Of a DNA stretch of 64,000 nucleotides, positions 25,750 to 35,538 are shown piece by piece; the first letter of the stretch is position 1, and each line of letters starts with the position of its first letter. Position numbers and translations under genes: made by a program. A model generated the notes under the pieces. That model was not told where the DNA came from, ran no database searches, and saw only the letters and a program-made list of their open reading frames with translations. Origin of the DNA: Streptomyces sp. NRRL S-37 (GTDB lineage Bacteria; Actinomycetota; Actinomycetes; Streptomycetales; Streptomycetaceae); assembly GCF_000721605.1 (NCBI RefSeq), contig NZ_JOIZ01000015.1, forward strand, positions 1 through 64,000. Reading direction: 5' to 3'.

Positions 25750-27090
25750 ATGCCCCGCAAGATCCATCTCGCCCTGCACCCTTACGGCGTCGGCGGCCCC
25801 GGCCAGCACGGCCTGTGGAAGGACCCCCGCGTCGCGAAGAACGCCAGCATCGACATCGACTACTACATCCGGCAGGCCCAGGCCGCCGAACACGCCCTGT
25901 TCGACGCGCTGTTCATCGTCGACAGCCAGTTCATCAACGCCACCTACCCGTCGCACTACCTCAACCGGCTGGAGCCGCTGACCCTGCTGTCGGCGGTCGC
26001 CACCCACACCCGGCACATCGGCCTGGTGGGCACGGCGAGTTCGACGTACAACTCGCCCTTCAACCTCGCCCGCCGCTTCGCCTCGCTGGACCTCATCAGC
26101 GGCGGCCGGGCCGGCTGGAACGTCGTGACCAGCTTCGACACCGGCACCTCCCGCAACTTCGGCCTGGACGAGCACCTCGACTACGCCACCCGGTACGGCC
26201 GGGCCCTGGAGTTCGTGGAGGTCGCCCGCGGGCTGTGGGACTCCTACGAGGACGACGCCTTCCCCGCGGACGTGGCCCGCAACGTCTTCCTCGACCCGTC
26301 CAGGCTGCACGAACTGAACCACGAGGGCGAGCACTTCAAGGTCGCGGGCCCGCTGAACATCTCGCGTTCCCCGCAGGGCCAGCCGGTCGTCTTCCAGGCC
26401 GGTGTGTCCGAGGAGGGGCGCGACCTCGCGGCGCGCGTCGCCGAAGGCGTCTACGCGCCGGGCGGATCGCTGGAGCAGGCCCGGGAGTACTACGCCGACC
26501 TCAAGAAGCGGACCGCCGCGTACGGCCGGGACCCCGACCACATCAAGATCTTCATCCACGGTGGTCCGGTCGTCGCCGCCACCGACGAGGCGGCCCGGCG
26601 CCGTGAGCGGGAGATCTTCGAGGAGGACAACGACTTCGACCGTCACCTGGCGCTGCTCGGGCGCTCCTTCGGGGCCTACGACTTCAGCGTGCACGATCTG
26701 GACGCCCCGTTCCCGGACGTCGCCCGTCTCGCCGAGAAGGGGGGCCGCACGAACGCCGCGAAGATCATCGAGCGGGCGCGCGAAGAGAAGCTGACCTTGC
26801 GCCAGGTCGCGCAGTCCGTGGCCGAGTTCCGTCCCTCCCCCTTCGTCGGGGCGCCGGAGACCGTGGCCGACACGATCGAGCGGTGGTTCGACGCCGGCGC
26901 CTTCGACGGCATCAACCTCGCCTTCCGCACCCAGGACGAACTCGACCTCTTCGTCGACGGCGTGGTGCCGATCCTGCGGAAGCGGGACCTGTTCCGCACC
27001 GAGTACGAGGCCGACACCCTCCGCGGCAACCTGGGCCTGCCGGTCCCGGTCAACCGCCACACCCTCGAGCGCCGTGGGGGGAACGGCTGA
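25750..27090 (+). CDS. NtaA/SnaA/DszA-type FMNH2-dependent monooxygenase
   Basis: This 446-aa flavin monooxygenase of the bacterial luciferase-like superfamily shows family blocks LEPLTLLSAVATHTRHIGLV, TYNSPFNLARRFASLD and GRAGWNVVTSFD. Its length matches the NtaA/DszA branch, which uses FMNH2 from a separate reductase to oxidise or cleave C-N or C-S bonds. The reductase is probably the SsuE-like protein three genes down. With the transporter and leader peptide it suggests release of sulfur from an organosulfur compound. Confidence 0.88.
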   Translation: MPRKIHLALHPYGVGGPGQHGLWKDPRVAKNASIDIDYYIRQAQAAEHALFDALFIVDSQFINATYPSHYLNRLEPLTLLSAVATHTRHIGLVGTASSTYNSPFNLARRFASLDLISGGRAGWNVVTSFDTGTSRNFGLDEHLDYATRYGRALEFVEVARGLWDSYEDDAFPADVARNVFLDPSRLHELNHEGEHFKVAGPLNISRSPQGQPVVFQAGVSEEGRDLAARVAEGVYAPGGSLEQAREYYADLKKRTAAYGRDPDHIKIFIHGGPVVAATDEAARRREREIFEEDNDFDRHLALLGRSFGAYDFSVHDLDAPFPDVARLAEKGGRTNAAKIIERAREEKLTLRQVAQSVAEFRPSPFVGAPETVADTIERWFDAGAFDGINLAFRTQDELDLFVDGVVPILRKRDLFRTEYEADTLRGNLGLPVPVNRHTLERRGGNG

Positions 27091-27175
27091 ACCGGTCCGT
27101 CCCGACCGCCGAGGGACCCCGGCCGGGCGACCGCGCCGGGGACGTCACCACCGCCGACACGCACAGGAGCCCGAG

Positions 27176-27937
27176 ATGACCGAGTACACCGACCACCACG
27201 CCCCCGAGGGCCTGCGCACCCGCGGAACGATCGTCGTGGTGCCGGGGCGGGGTGAGACCCGCGCGACCTACGGGCGGTTCGCCGGACGGCTCGCCGCCGA
27301 CGCGTACCGGGTCCGGGTGATCGACGCCCCGGACATCGGCGCGTTCGACACCGACGCGGCACTCGGCCGTTTCGGGGCCGCGCTGGCCGACGCCGTCGAC
27401 GGCACGGCGGCCGACGGCGGTGCCGTCGGGCCCGTGGTGCTCGTCGGAGCGGACACGGGCGCCGTCGCGCTGGCCGCGCTCCTCGGACGGGGCGGATCCG
27501 GGCGGGTGGCGGACGCCGCCGTTCTCGCCGGCCTTCCGGGGTCCGCGTCCTCCACGGTCGGCTCGTGGGACGAGGAACTCGACATACGCACCTCCTGCCC
27601 CACGCACAGGGGCACGCTGAGCGACGACTCCCGGGTCCGGCGGGGTTCGCTCGGCGACGCGGTCCCCGACGCCCTGCTCACCGCCGCCTACGGTGCCGAG
27701 CTGCCCGTCCCGGTCCTGTTCCTCGTCGGCGACGCGGACCGGCTCGCGGACCACGACGCCCTCACCCGGACGGCCGAGTCCCAGGCCCTGGCCCGTCTCT
27801 CGGTGGTCCACGGCGCCCACCACGACGTCCTCAACGACGTGAACCACCGCTCGGTGGCCGCGGAGACCGTCGCCTTCCTGGAGACGCTGCGCAACGGGCT
27901 GATGCCGGTGGTCTCGGTGGAGTCGAGCTCCTGGTGA
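27176..27937 (+). CDS. Alpha/beta hydrolase with Asp at the nucleophile position
   Basis: This 253-aa alpha/beta hydrolase has an oxyanion region VVVPGRGETRATYGRF, nucleophile elbow VGADTGA where the usual Ser is Asp, an acid in VGDADRLAD and a base in VHGAHHD. An Asp nucleophile is known from haloalkane dehalogenases and epoxide hydrolases. Its place between monooxygenase and flavin reductase suggests that it processes the oxidised product. RBS AGGAG precedes the ATG. Confidence 0.75.
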   Translation: MTEYTDHHAPEGLRTRGTIVVVPGRGETRATYGRFAGRLAADAYRVRVIDAPDIGAFDTDAALGRFGAALADAVDGTAADGGAVGPVVLVGADTGAVALAALLGRGGSGRVADAAVLAGLPGSASSTVGSWDEELDIRTSCPTHRGTLSDDSRVRRGSLGDAVPDALLTAAYGAELPVPVLFLVGDADRLADHDALTRTAESQALARLSVVHGAHHDVLNDVNHRSVAAETVAFLETLRNGLMPVVSVESSSW

Positions 27938-28008
27938 ACGCCGGGCCGCCACCGGCGTACCCCCGGCCCCGCACCCCCACCCGCATCCCGATCACGAAAG
28001 GTCCGTCC

Positions 28009-28566
28009 ATGGCCTCCGTCCTGTCCGTCTCCGGAAGCCCCTCCCCCAGCTCACGCACCGCGCGACTGCTGCGCCACCTCGACGACCGGCTGCGGCTCCA
28101 CGGGCACGACGTGACGCCGCTCGACGTACGCACCCTCCCGGCGGAGGCGCTCCTGGGCGCCGACGTCCGGCATCCGGCGATCACCGCCGCCACCGCCCTG
28201 TTCGAGCAGGCGGACGGTGTGGTGATCGGCACGCCCGTGTACAAGGCCGCCTACTCGGGCCTGCTGAAATCCCTGCTGGACCTGCTCCCGCAGTACGCCC
28301 TGACGGGCAAGACGGTGTTTCCGCTGGCCACCGGGGGCAGCACGGCCCATGTGCTGGCCATCGACTACGCGCTGCGTCCCGTGCTCAGCTCCATGGGCGC
28401 GCTGCACGTGGTCCCCGGCTGGTTCACCCTGGACCGGGACATCACCGTCGACGACGACGGGGCGACGGTCGTCGCGCCGGGCGCCGCCGAGGCCCTGGGG
28501 CGGGTCACGGACCAGTTCTCCGCGGCACTGGCGGGGACCACTGCCCAGCTCGTGCCCACCGGCTGA
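28009..28566 (+). CDS. NAD(P)H-dependent FMN reductase, SsuE-like
   Basis: This 185-aa flavodoxin-fold protein has LSVSGSPSPSSRTARLLRHL for the FMN phosphate, GVVIGTPVYKAAYSGLLKSL, the SsuE hallmark, and PLATGGS. It would supply FMNH2 to the NtaA-type monooxygenase. It is the last gene of the operon; no strong terminator is evident downstream. Confidence 0.88.
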   Translation: MASVLSVSGSPSPSSRTARLLRHLDDRLRLHGHDVTPLDVRTLPAEALLGADVRHPAITAATALFEQADGVVIGTPVYKAAYSGLLKSLLDLLPQYALTGKTVFPLATGGSTAHVLAIDYALRPVLSSMGALHVVPGWFTLDRDITVDDDGATVVAPGAAEALGRVTDQFSAALAGTTAQLVPTG

Positions 28567-28858
28567 CCGGCCACGACGCTGTCCGCTTCGCCGCCTGGGG
28601 CCGGATCGCCGGCGTTGCCGGCCGATCGGCGGGAACCCGACCACAGCCAGAGCCGGACCCCCTCGGCGGAGGTCCGGGCGGTGCGCCGCGCTCGCCCTCG
28701 GTGGTACCCGGCTCGCGGGTCTGCTGTAGTGGTGCGGAGGCGCGATCCGGGTTCTTCGGGGTTCGGCGGTCCGAGGACGCCGAGAGCGTGCCACCGGCTC
28801 CGCCCCGGGGACATCGGCCGGCCGCCACCGGCCGCGCGAGGAAGAAGGAGGAGCCGGC

Positions 28859-29299
28859 ATGGCGATCCAGCGGATGGACAACGTCGGCATCGTCGTCGAG
28901 GACATGGACGCCGCCATCGCGTTCTTCGTGGAACTCGGCATGGAGCTGGAGGGCAGGACGCAGGTCGAGGGTCTGTTCGCCGACCGGTGCACCGGACTCG
29001 ACGGCGTCCGCTGTGACATCGCGATGCTCCGGACCCCGGACGGTCACAGCCGGCTCGAGCTGGCGAAGTACCGCAGCCCCACGGTGATCGGCGCCGGACC
29101 GCGCGACCGGCCGCACAACGTCCTGGGCACGCACCGCGTCATGTTCGCCGTCGACGACATCGAGGACACCGTTGCCCGCCTCCGCCCCCACGGTGCCGAA
29201 CTGGTCGGTGAGATCGCCCGGTTCGAGGACAGTTATCTGCTCTGCTACATCCGCGGCCCGGAGGGCGTCATCGTCGGACTGGCCGAGCAAGTGGGCTGA
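28859..29299 (+). CDS. VOC-family (glyoxalase-like) protein
   Basis: This 146-aa protein has two beta-alpha-beta-beta-beta units: MDNVGIVVEDMDAAIAFFVE at the start and HRVMFAVDDIEDTVARL in the second half, ending YIRGPEGVIVGLAEQ with a likely metal-binding Glu. Such proteins act as metal-dependent isomerases, dioxygenases or binding proteins. A GGAGGAG site precedes the ATG. The role is unknown. Confidence 0.82.
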   Translation: MAIQRMDNVGIVVEDMDAAIAFFVELGMELEGRTQVEGLFADRCTGLDGVRCDIAMLRTPDGHSRLELAKYRSPTVIGAGPRDRPHNVLGTHRVMFAVDDIEDTVARLRPHGAELVGEIARFEDSYLLCYIRGPEGVIVGLAEQVG

Positions 29300-29314
29300 G
29301 AGGGAGGACCGGAG

Positions 29315-29338
29315 CCCGGCGGCTGTCGGGCCGCCGGG
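29315..29338. terminator. Hairpin terminator between convergent genes
   Basis: A 9-bp stem, CCCGGCGGC with GCCGCCGGG, and a 6-base loop follow the VOC gene and face the mannonate dehydratase-like gene. A second GC-rich hairpin lies near 29380-29405. Confidence 0.6.
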
Positions 29339-29421
29339 GGGGCAGTGCGGTCGTCATCGGATCGGTGGACACGGTCCCGGGGCCGGCCGGTCCGGCCCCG
29401 GCCGGGTCCGCGCGGCGCGGC

Positions 29422-30663
29422 TCACCAGTCGTGCATCGTGCCGTCCGTCAGGCGGTTGACGGGGAGGTAGGCCGGTTCGTAGGGGTGGTGGGCCGCTGCC
29501 TCCGTGTCGAGATCGACGCCGAGGCCGGGGGTGTCGGAGGGGTGCAGGAGGCCGTCCTTGAAGGTGAAGGACGTGCGGAAGACCTCCAGGGTGCGGTCGG
29601 AGTGCCGCATGTACTCCTGGATGCCGAAGTTGTGGATCGCCAGGTCCAGGTGCAGGGCGGCGGCCATGCCGACGGGTGAGATGTCGGTGGGGCCGTGCAT
29701 GCCGGACTTGATGCCGAACACGTCGGCGAGGTCGAGGAGTTTGCGCATCGCGGTGATGCCGCCGGTGTGGGTGACGGCGGAGCGCACGTAGTCGATCAGG
29801 CGCTCGCTGAGCAGGGTGGTGTAGTCGTACACCGAGTTGAAGACCTCGCCGATGGCCAGCGGGGTGGTGGTGTGCTGCCGGATCAGGCGCAGGGCCGCCT
29901 GGTCCTCGGCGGGGGTGGCGTCCTCCAGCCAGAACAAGTCGTAGGGCTCCAGCGCCTTGCCGAGCCGGGCGGCCTGGATGGGGGTCATGCGGTGGTGGCC
30001 GTCGTGCAGCAACGGCAGTTCGGGGCCGAACTCCGCCCGGACGGCCTCGAAGACGGCCGGGATGTGCCGCAGGTAGGCCCTGGTGTCCCAGGTCTCGGTC
30101 ACCGGGAGGGGGATGCCGCCGGCGGCCGCGCGGCGGGCGGGCTCGTAGTCGTAGCGGTCCGTGCCGTCCGTGCCGGCGGCGACCCCGTACACCGGGCCCA
30201 GGCCGGGGATGCCGCTCTGGACGCGGATGGCGCGGTAGCCCTGCTCCAGGTGGGCCCGCACGGAGTCGAGGAGTTCGGGGATGTCGCGGCCCGAGGCGTG
30301 GCCGTAGGCCAGGGCGCCGGTGCGGGACGCCCCGCCCAGGAGCTGGTAGAGCGGCATGCCGGCGCACTTGGCCTTGATGTCCCACAGGGCGGTGTCGACG
30401 GCTGCGACGGCTGCCATGGTGACGGGCCCGCGCCGCCAGTACGCGCCCCGGTACAGGTACTGCCAGGTGTCCTCGATGCGGGTGGCGTCGCTCCCGAGGA
30501 GGAGGGGGACGACGTGGTCCTCGAGGTAGGACCGGACGGCCAGTTCGCGGCCGTTGAGCGTGGCGTCGCCGAGGCCGGTGACACCGTCCTCGGTGGTGAG
30601 GCGCAGGGTGACGAAGTTGCGTCCCGGGCTGGTGACGATCACTTCGGCCGACACGATCCTCAT
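29422..30663 (-). CDS. D-mannonate dehydratase-like enolase-superfamily enzyme
   Basis: This 413-aa protein matches the ManD branch of the mandelate racemase group: an N-terminal capping domain ([20 protein letters not shown]), then a barrel with metal-binding segments [18 protein letters not shown] and IGEVFNSVY, and a late His in GMHGPTDIS. ManD enzymes dehydrate D-mannonate or D-gluconate to 2-keto-3-deoxygluconate, though many members have low activity. The GntR-gluconokinase gene 50 bp upstream fits hexonate catabolism. Confidence 0.85.
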   Translation of the reverse strand: MRIVSAEVIVTSPGRNFVTLRLTTEDGVTGLGDATLNGRELAVRSYLEDHVVPLLLGSDATRIEDTWQYLYRGAYWRRGPVTMAAVAAVDTALWDIKAKCAGMPLYQLLGGASRTGALAYGHASGRDIPELLDSVRAHLEQGYRAIRVQSGIPGLGPVYGVAAGTDGTDRYDYEPARRAAAGGIPLPVTETWDTRAYLRHIPAVFEAVRAEFGPELPLLHDGHHRMTPIQAARLGKALEPYDLFWLEDATPAEDQAALRLIRQHTTTPLAIGEVFNSVYDYTTLLSERLIDYVRSAVTHTGGITAMRKLLDLADVFGIKSGMHGPTDISPVGMAAALHLDLAIHNFGIQEYMRHSDRTLEVFRTSFTFKDGLLHPSDTPGLGVDLDTEAAAHHPYEPAYLPVNRLTDGTMHDW

Positions 30664-30713
30664 GATGTGGTCCCCTCTTCGCAGTCGTGGTCGCGGTCGT
30701 GGATGCCGTGCGC

Positions 30714-32174
30714 TCAAAGCTCCTCGGCCGCCCGTCTTCGCGCATGGCCGGCCAGTGCCGTCTGTGCCTCCGCCACGATCCGCTCCACCGGCAGCGTCGC
30801 GTCGACGGTCATGCCGGCCTCGTCGTCCTGGAGCGGCTCCAGGTCTTCGAACTGCGAGTCCACCAGCGAGGCCGGCATGAAGTGCCCCTGCCTGCCCCTG
30901 ACCCGGGCGGCGGCCTCTTCCCGGTCGAGCTCCAGGTGCACGAAGAAGGCGTCGGGGCGGGCCACCCGCAGCAGTTCGCGGTAGATCCGGCGCAGGGACG
31001 AGCAGGTGATCACCAGTCCTTCCTCCGGTCCCGCGCCCTTCATCCGCTCGGCGACGGCGGCCAGCCACGGGCTGCGCATGCCGTCGTCGAGGGGCGTACC
31101 GGCCTTCATGGCCTCCACGTTGCGCCGCGGGTGGAGCCGGTCGCCCTCCTCGAACGGCGCCCGCAGCGACTCCGCCAGGTACTCGCCGACGGTGGTCTTG
31201 CCGCAGCCGCTGACCCCCATCACGACGACGGGGGCGCGCCGGGTGCGGACCAGCGCGGCGAGGGCGTCCCGGAAACCCTCGCGGTACGCGGCGGGCAGTC
31301 CGCGCGGGTCGAACTGCGCCAGTCCCTCCCGCAGCCGGTCGAGGACGGCGGGGTCCTGGAGCCGCCCGCCGCGGATCTCGGCGAGAATGGCCTCCGCGAA
31401 CGCCTCGGCGGCCGTGGCCCGTCCCTGGTCGACGGCGTAGGCGAGCCCCATGTGCAGCCACATGGCGATCGGCAGCGGCCGTACGGGATAGCTCTGCACG
31501 GTGTCGGAGCCGGTCAGGGCCCGTGCCGAGGCGGCCCGCTCCCCCGGGCGGCCGCCGGCCCAGTCCCGGTCGATACGGTGGTTGAGGGCCATGGTGACGG
31601 GGTGGGAGAGGTGCAGGAACAGCTCGTTGCGGGAGCCGGCGAGCAGGGTGCGGTGGAAGGCGGCGTCGACGTCCCGGAACCGCTGGCGGACCTCGGCTCC
31701 CTCCCGCGGCCGTTCGAAGTCGGGTTCCCGGCTGAGGGCGAGCAGGGTGCGGGCGTGGCCGGTGAGGTCGTGGCAGATCTCCGCGGATCTGTTCTGCGCC
31801 GCCAGCCGTGCCGCGCGGGGTTCGATGACCTCGCGCAGTTCCGTCAGGGACCGCATCTGGCTGTCGGGGGCGACGTCCAGGCGCCAGGCGATCACGTCGG
31901 CGTCCAGGAGGTCCCAGCGCTCCAGTGGCTGGACGGTGGCCCCGATGCGGGGCTGGAGGGTGAGCAGGCCCTTCTGGTGCAGGGTCTGCAGGGCCTCGCG
32001 GGCCATCGAGCGGGTGACGCCGAACTCCTGCACGACGGCGTCGACGGTCAGGTGCCGGTCGCGGTGCTTGGCGCCCTCGACGATCTGGCAGCCCAGGCGG
32101 GCCACGATCTGGGCGGTGGAGCCCCGGAGGGCGTCGTCGGTGTCCACGGGTGGGTCCGATGCGGGACCAGTCAT
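30714..32174 (-). CDS. GntR/FCD regulator fused to gluconokinase
   Basis: This 486-aa protein has two parts. Residues 1-80 are a GntR winged helix ([20 protein letters not shown]), followed by an FCD ligand domain (about 95-300) with metal-binding His residues. From about 318 a full-length gluconokinase follows, with P-loop [32 protein letters not shown] and [13 protein letters not shown]. The frame is continuous with no sign of a frameshift. One polypeptide could sense gluconate and phosphorylate it. It lies upstream of, and in line with, the mannonate dehydratase-like gene. Confidence 0.85.
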   Translation of the reverse strand: MTGPASDPPVDTDDALRGSTAQIVARLGCQIVEGAKHRDRHLTVDAVVQEFGVTRSMAREALQTLHQKGLLTLQPRIGATVQPLERWDLLDADVIAWRLDVAPDSQMRSLTELREVIEPRAARLAAQNRSAEICHDLTGHARTLLALSREPDFERPREGAEVRQRFRDVDAAFHRTLLAGSRNELFLHLSHPVTMALNHRIDRDWAGGRPGERAASARALTGSDTVQSYPVRPLPIAMWLHMGLAYAVDQGRATAAEAFAEAILAEIRGGRLQDPAVLDRLREGLAQFDPRGLPAAYREGFRDALAALVRTRRAPVVVMGVSGCGKTTVGEYLAESLRAPFEEGDRLHPRRNVEAMKAGTPLDDGMRSPWLAAVAERMKGAGPEEGLVITCSSLRRIYRELLRVARPDAFFVHLELDREEAAARVRGRQGHFMPASLVDSQFEDLEPLQDDEAGMTVDATLPVERIVAEAQTALAGHARRRAAEEL

Positions 32175-32317
32175 GCCATGGAGACTAGGTCACAGAGTCC
32201 TCGTGGTCAGCGGTACGGGCGCCGCTTCGGGGAGCACGGAGGGTGGGGTGGGCGCACGCCGGGGCGCACGAAGGGCGGTGAGCGCTCTTTCGTGCCCCTG
32301 CGCGGTCCGTGATGCCG

Positions 32318-32338
32318 TATCAGCAGCCTTTTCTGATA
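32318..32338. promoter_or_regulatory. Inverted repeat in the divergent intergenic region
   Basis: TATCAG-N9-CTGATA in an AT-richer patch of the 326-bp region between the GntR-gluconokinase gene and the small membrane protein gene. It could be an operator. Nothing else in this gap is recognised. Confidence 0.35.
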
Positions 32339-32500
32339 GTGCTCAGATGGGTACGGTGGTCATCATTCGTGAGGTGCCGGTGGCGCCGGGCACGGCCGGG
32401 TGGGGCGCGGGATGGGCCGCACCGGGACCGGGGCCGGCGCGCGGCGGTCCGCGGGAGAGGGCCGCCCCGTCCCGTCCTGACACAGCGGCAGGAGAGCCGT

Positions 32501-32692
32501 ATGTCCGAACCGTCCCCGCCCACGCCGGACCGGCTGTCGTTGCGGTGGGCCCTCATCCTCCTGGCCTCGGTGGTGGCGGGACTGCTGGCCGGGCTGCTCA
32601 CCTACGCCCGGTCCGGCGACTGGCCCGGCTCGCTGCTGGCGGCCCTCGGCGCGAGCGGGGCGGCCCTCGTCGCCCTGCCCCTGCTGCTGTGA
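32501..32692 (+). CDS. Small membrane protein (63 aa)
   Basis: A short hydrophilic start (MSEPSPPTPDRLSLR) is followed by two transmembrane helices (ALILLASVVAGLLAGLLTYA and LLAALGASGAALVALPLLL). AGGAGAG lies just upstream. No function is known; it precedes the transglycosylase-like gene by 80 bases. Confidence 0.65.
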   Translation: MSEPSPPTPDRLSLRWALILLASVVAGLLAGLLTYARSGDWPGSLLAALGASGAALVALPLLL

Positions 32693-32772
32693 GCCGAAGG
32701 GCTCCGGGCATCCGGATTGGAGCAGGGACTCGGGGGCACGCGCACCTCAGAACGGCGGAGGGGAGATCGACG

Positions 32773-33369
32773 ATGACCGAACGACCGGTGGCGGCAGCGC
32801 GGCAGGGGTCCGGAGGAACGGAGCACGAGGGCGTCCGGACGCCGCCGCTGCGCCCCGGCGGCTACGAGCCGGCCGACTACGCGGCGGTCGTGGTGCGCGG
32901 TGCCCGGGAGGCCGGGGTCTCGCCCCTGCTCGTGATGACCGTGCTCCACAACGAGGCGTACAAGCCGCACCATCCCCTGCTGGAGCGGTTGTGGCAGTGG
33001 TGGAAGCCCGGGGCGTCCTTCGGCCTGGCCAACATGCACAAGGCGACGTTCGAGCGGGTCCGGCGGACGCACGGCCTGCCGGAGCGGTGGCAGGACCTGC
33101 GCGACGACCCGGCCCTCGCCGTTCGCTCGGCCGCCCTGCACCTGAAGGACCTCGACCGGAGCCTTCCGAGGCGGCACGTACGCCGTTACACCCGCGACGA
33201 GCTCCTCGCCCTCGGCTACAACACGGGCGAACGCAACATGCGCGCCTTCGCCCGCGGCGTCCCGCCGGGCCCCATGGCACGGTCGTACCTGCGTCGTTTC
33301 CGCGCCCACCGGGAACGAGCCGCCGAAGCCCTGGCCGGCGTCGAGCCAGGCGGCGCGGCCACCGGCTGA
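32773..33369 (+). CDS. Transglycosylase-like (lysozyme-fold) protein
   Basis: This 198-aa protein shows a lytic-transglycosylase pattern: a likely catalytic Glu in VLHNEAYKP, SFGLANMHKATF, and late LLALGYNTGERNMRAFARG, like the AYNAG block of Slt enzymes. No signal peptide is seen, which is odd for a cell-wall enzyme. It faces antP tail to tail and marks the edge of the antimycin cluster. The position where long-form clusters would carry antQ has no phosphopantetheinyl transferase. Confidence 0.65.
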   Translation: MTERPVAAARQGSGGTEHEGVRTPPLRPGGYEPADYAAVVVRGAREAGVSPLLVMTVLHNEAYKPHHPLLERLWQWWKPGASFGLANMHKATFERVRRTHGLPERWQDLRDDPALAVRSAALHLKDLDRSLPRRHVRRYTRDELLALGYNTGERNMRAFARGVPPGPMARSYLRRFRAHRERAAEALAGVEPGGAATG

Positions 33370-33433
33370 CGCCGTGAGTCCGACCGGGGTGCGCCGAGCA
33401 CGGGTCTCGGTGGGCGGGCCGGCCGCGGGTCCC

Positions 33434-34693
33434 TCAGGTCACCGGTCCCGCGGCAGGCGGCGCGGGGTCGTAGGCGGCGTCCCGGGTGAGGTCCCGCAGA
33501 CGGAGGGCGGCGGTGAGCAGGTCCCGGTGGCTGGTGTAGAGGGCGTTGACGCCGAAGCGCAGCAGGTCGGGCGCGCGCATGTCGGCGATGACGCCGTGCT
33601 CGGCGAGGGCGGCGACCAGCCCGCGGGCGTGGGGGTGGCGGAGGGTGACCTGGCTGCCGCGGCGGGCGGGGTCGGCCGGGGTGACGGAGGTGAAGCCCAG
33701 GGGCGTCAGGAGTTCGTCCGCGCAGCGCAGGAAGAAGCCCGTCAGGGAGAGGCTCTTGGCGCGGACCCGGGTCAGGTCGACGCCGTCGAAGGCGGTGAGG
33801 GCCGCCTCGAGGGCGAGCAGGGACAGGATCGGCGGGGTGCCGATGCGGGCGCGGGCGATGCCGGGGGCGGGGGTGTACTCCCGGGCCAGGCCGAACGGGT
33901 CGGCGTGGCCGGTCCAGCCCGGCAACGGCGTCTCCAGGCGGGCGTGGTGGCGGTGCGCCACGTACAGGAAGGCGGGGGCGCCGGGGCCGCCGGAGAGGAA
34001 CTTGTAACCGCAGCCGACGGCCAGGTCGACGCCGAGGGCGTCGACGTCCAGGGGCAGGGCGCCGGCCGCGTGGCACAGGTCCCACAGCGCGAGGGCGCCG
34101 GCGTCGTGGGCGGCCCGGGTCGGCGCCCGCATGTCGTGGAGCTCGCCGGTGCGGAAGTCGACGGGCGCGTAGCTGACGACGGCGACCCGGTGGCCCTCGG
34201 CGGCGAGGAAACGCGGGAGGTCTCCCGGCGGCACCCGCCGTACCTCCAGGCCCCGGCGGCGGGCGACCGCGTCCGCCAGATAGCGGTCGGTGGGGAAGTG
34301 CCCGGGGTCGGTGACCAGCAGCGGGCGGTCCGGGCGGAGCGCGGCCGCGGCATCGAGCGCGGTGAACAGCTGCACGCTGGTGGAGTCGCCCGCAAGCGTC
34401 TGCCCCGGCGCGGCCCCGATGAGCGCGCCGATGGTGTCCCCCACCCGCAGGGGCGCCTCCCACCAGCCTTCCGCGTTCCAGGAGCCGATGAGTCCGGTGG
34501 CCCACTGGCGCCGTACGACGTCGTCGAGGGCCTCCGGTACGGCGGCGGGCAGCGGGCCCAGGGAGTTGCCGTCGAGGTGGACGACGTCCGGCGGGAGCAG
34601 GAAGCGCGCGCGGAGGGGGGCCAGGGGGTCGTCGGCGTCGAGCCGTGCGGCCCGTTCGCGCAGTCCGGCCGGTGCGGAGAGTGCGGTGGTCAT
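33434..34693 (-). CDS. antP: Kynureninase AntP
   Basis: This 419-aa PLP enzyme cleaves kynurenine to anthranilate and alanine, the precursor of the salicylate moiety. Visible blocks are VVHLDGNSLGPLP, the GLIGSWN and WWEAPLRVGD region, WDLCHAAGALPLDVDA, and the PLP lysine in GCGYKFLSGGPG. The ATG overlaps the antO stop (ATGA). It is last in the antH-P operon. Short-form antimycin clusters lack this gene and rely on primary metabolism. Confidence 0.92.
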   Translation of the reverse strand: MTTALSAPAGLRERAARLDADDPLAPLRARFLLPPDVVHLDGNSLGPLPAAVPEALDDVVRRQWATGLIGSWNAEGWWEAPLRVGDTIGALIGAAPGQTLAGDSTSVQLFTALDAAAALRPDRPLLVTDPGHFPTDRYLADAVARRRGLEVRRVPPGDLPRFLAAEGHRVAVVSYAPVDFRTGELHDMRAPTRAAHDAGALALWDLCHAAGALPLDVDALGVDLAVGCGYKFLSGGPGAPAFLYVAHRHHARLETPLPGWTGHADPFGLAREYTPAPGIARARIGTPPILSLLALEAALTAFDGVDLTRVRAKSLSLTGFFLRCADELLTPLGFTSVTPADPARRGSQVTLRHPHARGLVAALAEHGVIADMRAPDLLRFGVNALYTSHRDLLTAALRLRDLTRDAAYDPAPPAAGPVT

Positions 34694-35538
34694 CGGTGTG
34701 CGGCCTCCTCGTCCGCGCGGCCGGGGTCCTTCGCGGGGAAGGCGGCCGCCATCTCCCGGAGGGTGTCGGCGACCGCGCGGGCGCCGGGTGCTCCCGGTTC
34801 GATGAGGGTGTAGTGGCCGGTGCCGGGCAGGACGACCGTCCTGAGGTCCCGGTGCACGGCCGCGTAGTCGCTGAACTGGGTGAGCGGGACCTCCTCGTCG
34901 GCGGCGCCGTGCAGCAGCACGGTGGGAACGCCGGTGGTGCCGGCGTCCCGCAGCAGGGTGAGGGGGTCGGCCTCGGGCAGCCGCCGGTCGAAGTGCTCCT
35001 CGCCGCCGAGGAGTTGCAGGGCGGCGTCGTCGCTGAGGCCGTCGCGGCGGGTGGCGGTGAGGTCGGTGATCGGCGCGAGGGCGAGCACGCTCGTCGGCAG
35101 GGTGCGCGTGTGCCAGCGGGAGCCGGGCGGCAGCAGTCCCCGGGCGGCGCACCACAGGGCCAGGTGGCCGCCGGAGCAATGGCCCGCGAGGACGTAGGGC
35201 CGCCCCTGGGGCAGGGTGTCCACGATGCGGGCGACGTCGTCGAAGGTCTCGGGGTGGCCGCCCGCGCCGCCGGACCGGCGGAAGCCGGGGAGCAGGACGT
35301 CGAAGCCCTGCCGGGAGAGGTAGGCCGCGAACGGGGTGAGGTGCATCCGGTCGTAGCGCCAGTAGCCGCCGTGCAGCAGGACGACCAGCGGGGCACCGGG
35401 GTCGTCGGACGGCCAGGCGTCGTAGGACTGGTGGGGGTGGTCGCCGTAGCGGCCGTGCACCGGTGCCAGTACCGGCTTCAGGCTCAGGACCCGCCGTTCC
35501 TCCTCGGCGGCGAAGGCGGAGATCTCCCTAGACGTCAC
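34690..35538 (-). CDS. antO: Alpha/beta hydrolase AntO (formamidase/formyltransferase-like)
   Basis: This 282-aa hydrolase has the arylformamidase motif LLHGGYWRY, nucleophile elbow AGHCSGGH (Ser), acid in HGAADEEVP and base in GTGHYTLIEP. The sequence resembles kynurenine formamidase (KynB). In antimycin biosynthesis AntO is reported as the enzyme that N-formylates 3-aminosalicylate. Both activities are plausible here. The start overlaps antN by 11 bases. Confidence 0.85.
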   Translation of the reverse strand: MTSREISAFAAEEERRVLSLKPVLAPVHGRYGDHPHQSYDAWPSDDPGAPLVVLLHGGYWRYDRMHLTPFAAYLSRQGFDVLLPGFRRSGGAGGHPETFDDVARIVDTLPQGRPYVLAGHCSGGHLALWCAARGLLPPGSRWHTRTLPTSVLALAPITDLTATRRDGLSDDAALQLLGGEEHFDRRLPEADPLTLLRDAGTTGVPTVLLHGAADEEVPLTQFSDYAAVHRDLRTVVLPGTGHYTLIEPGAPGARAVADTLREMAAAFPAKDPGRADEEAAHR

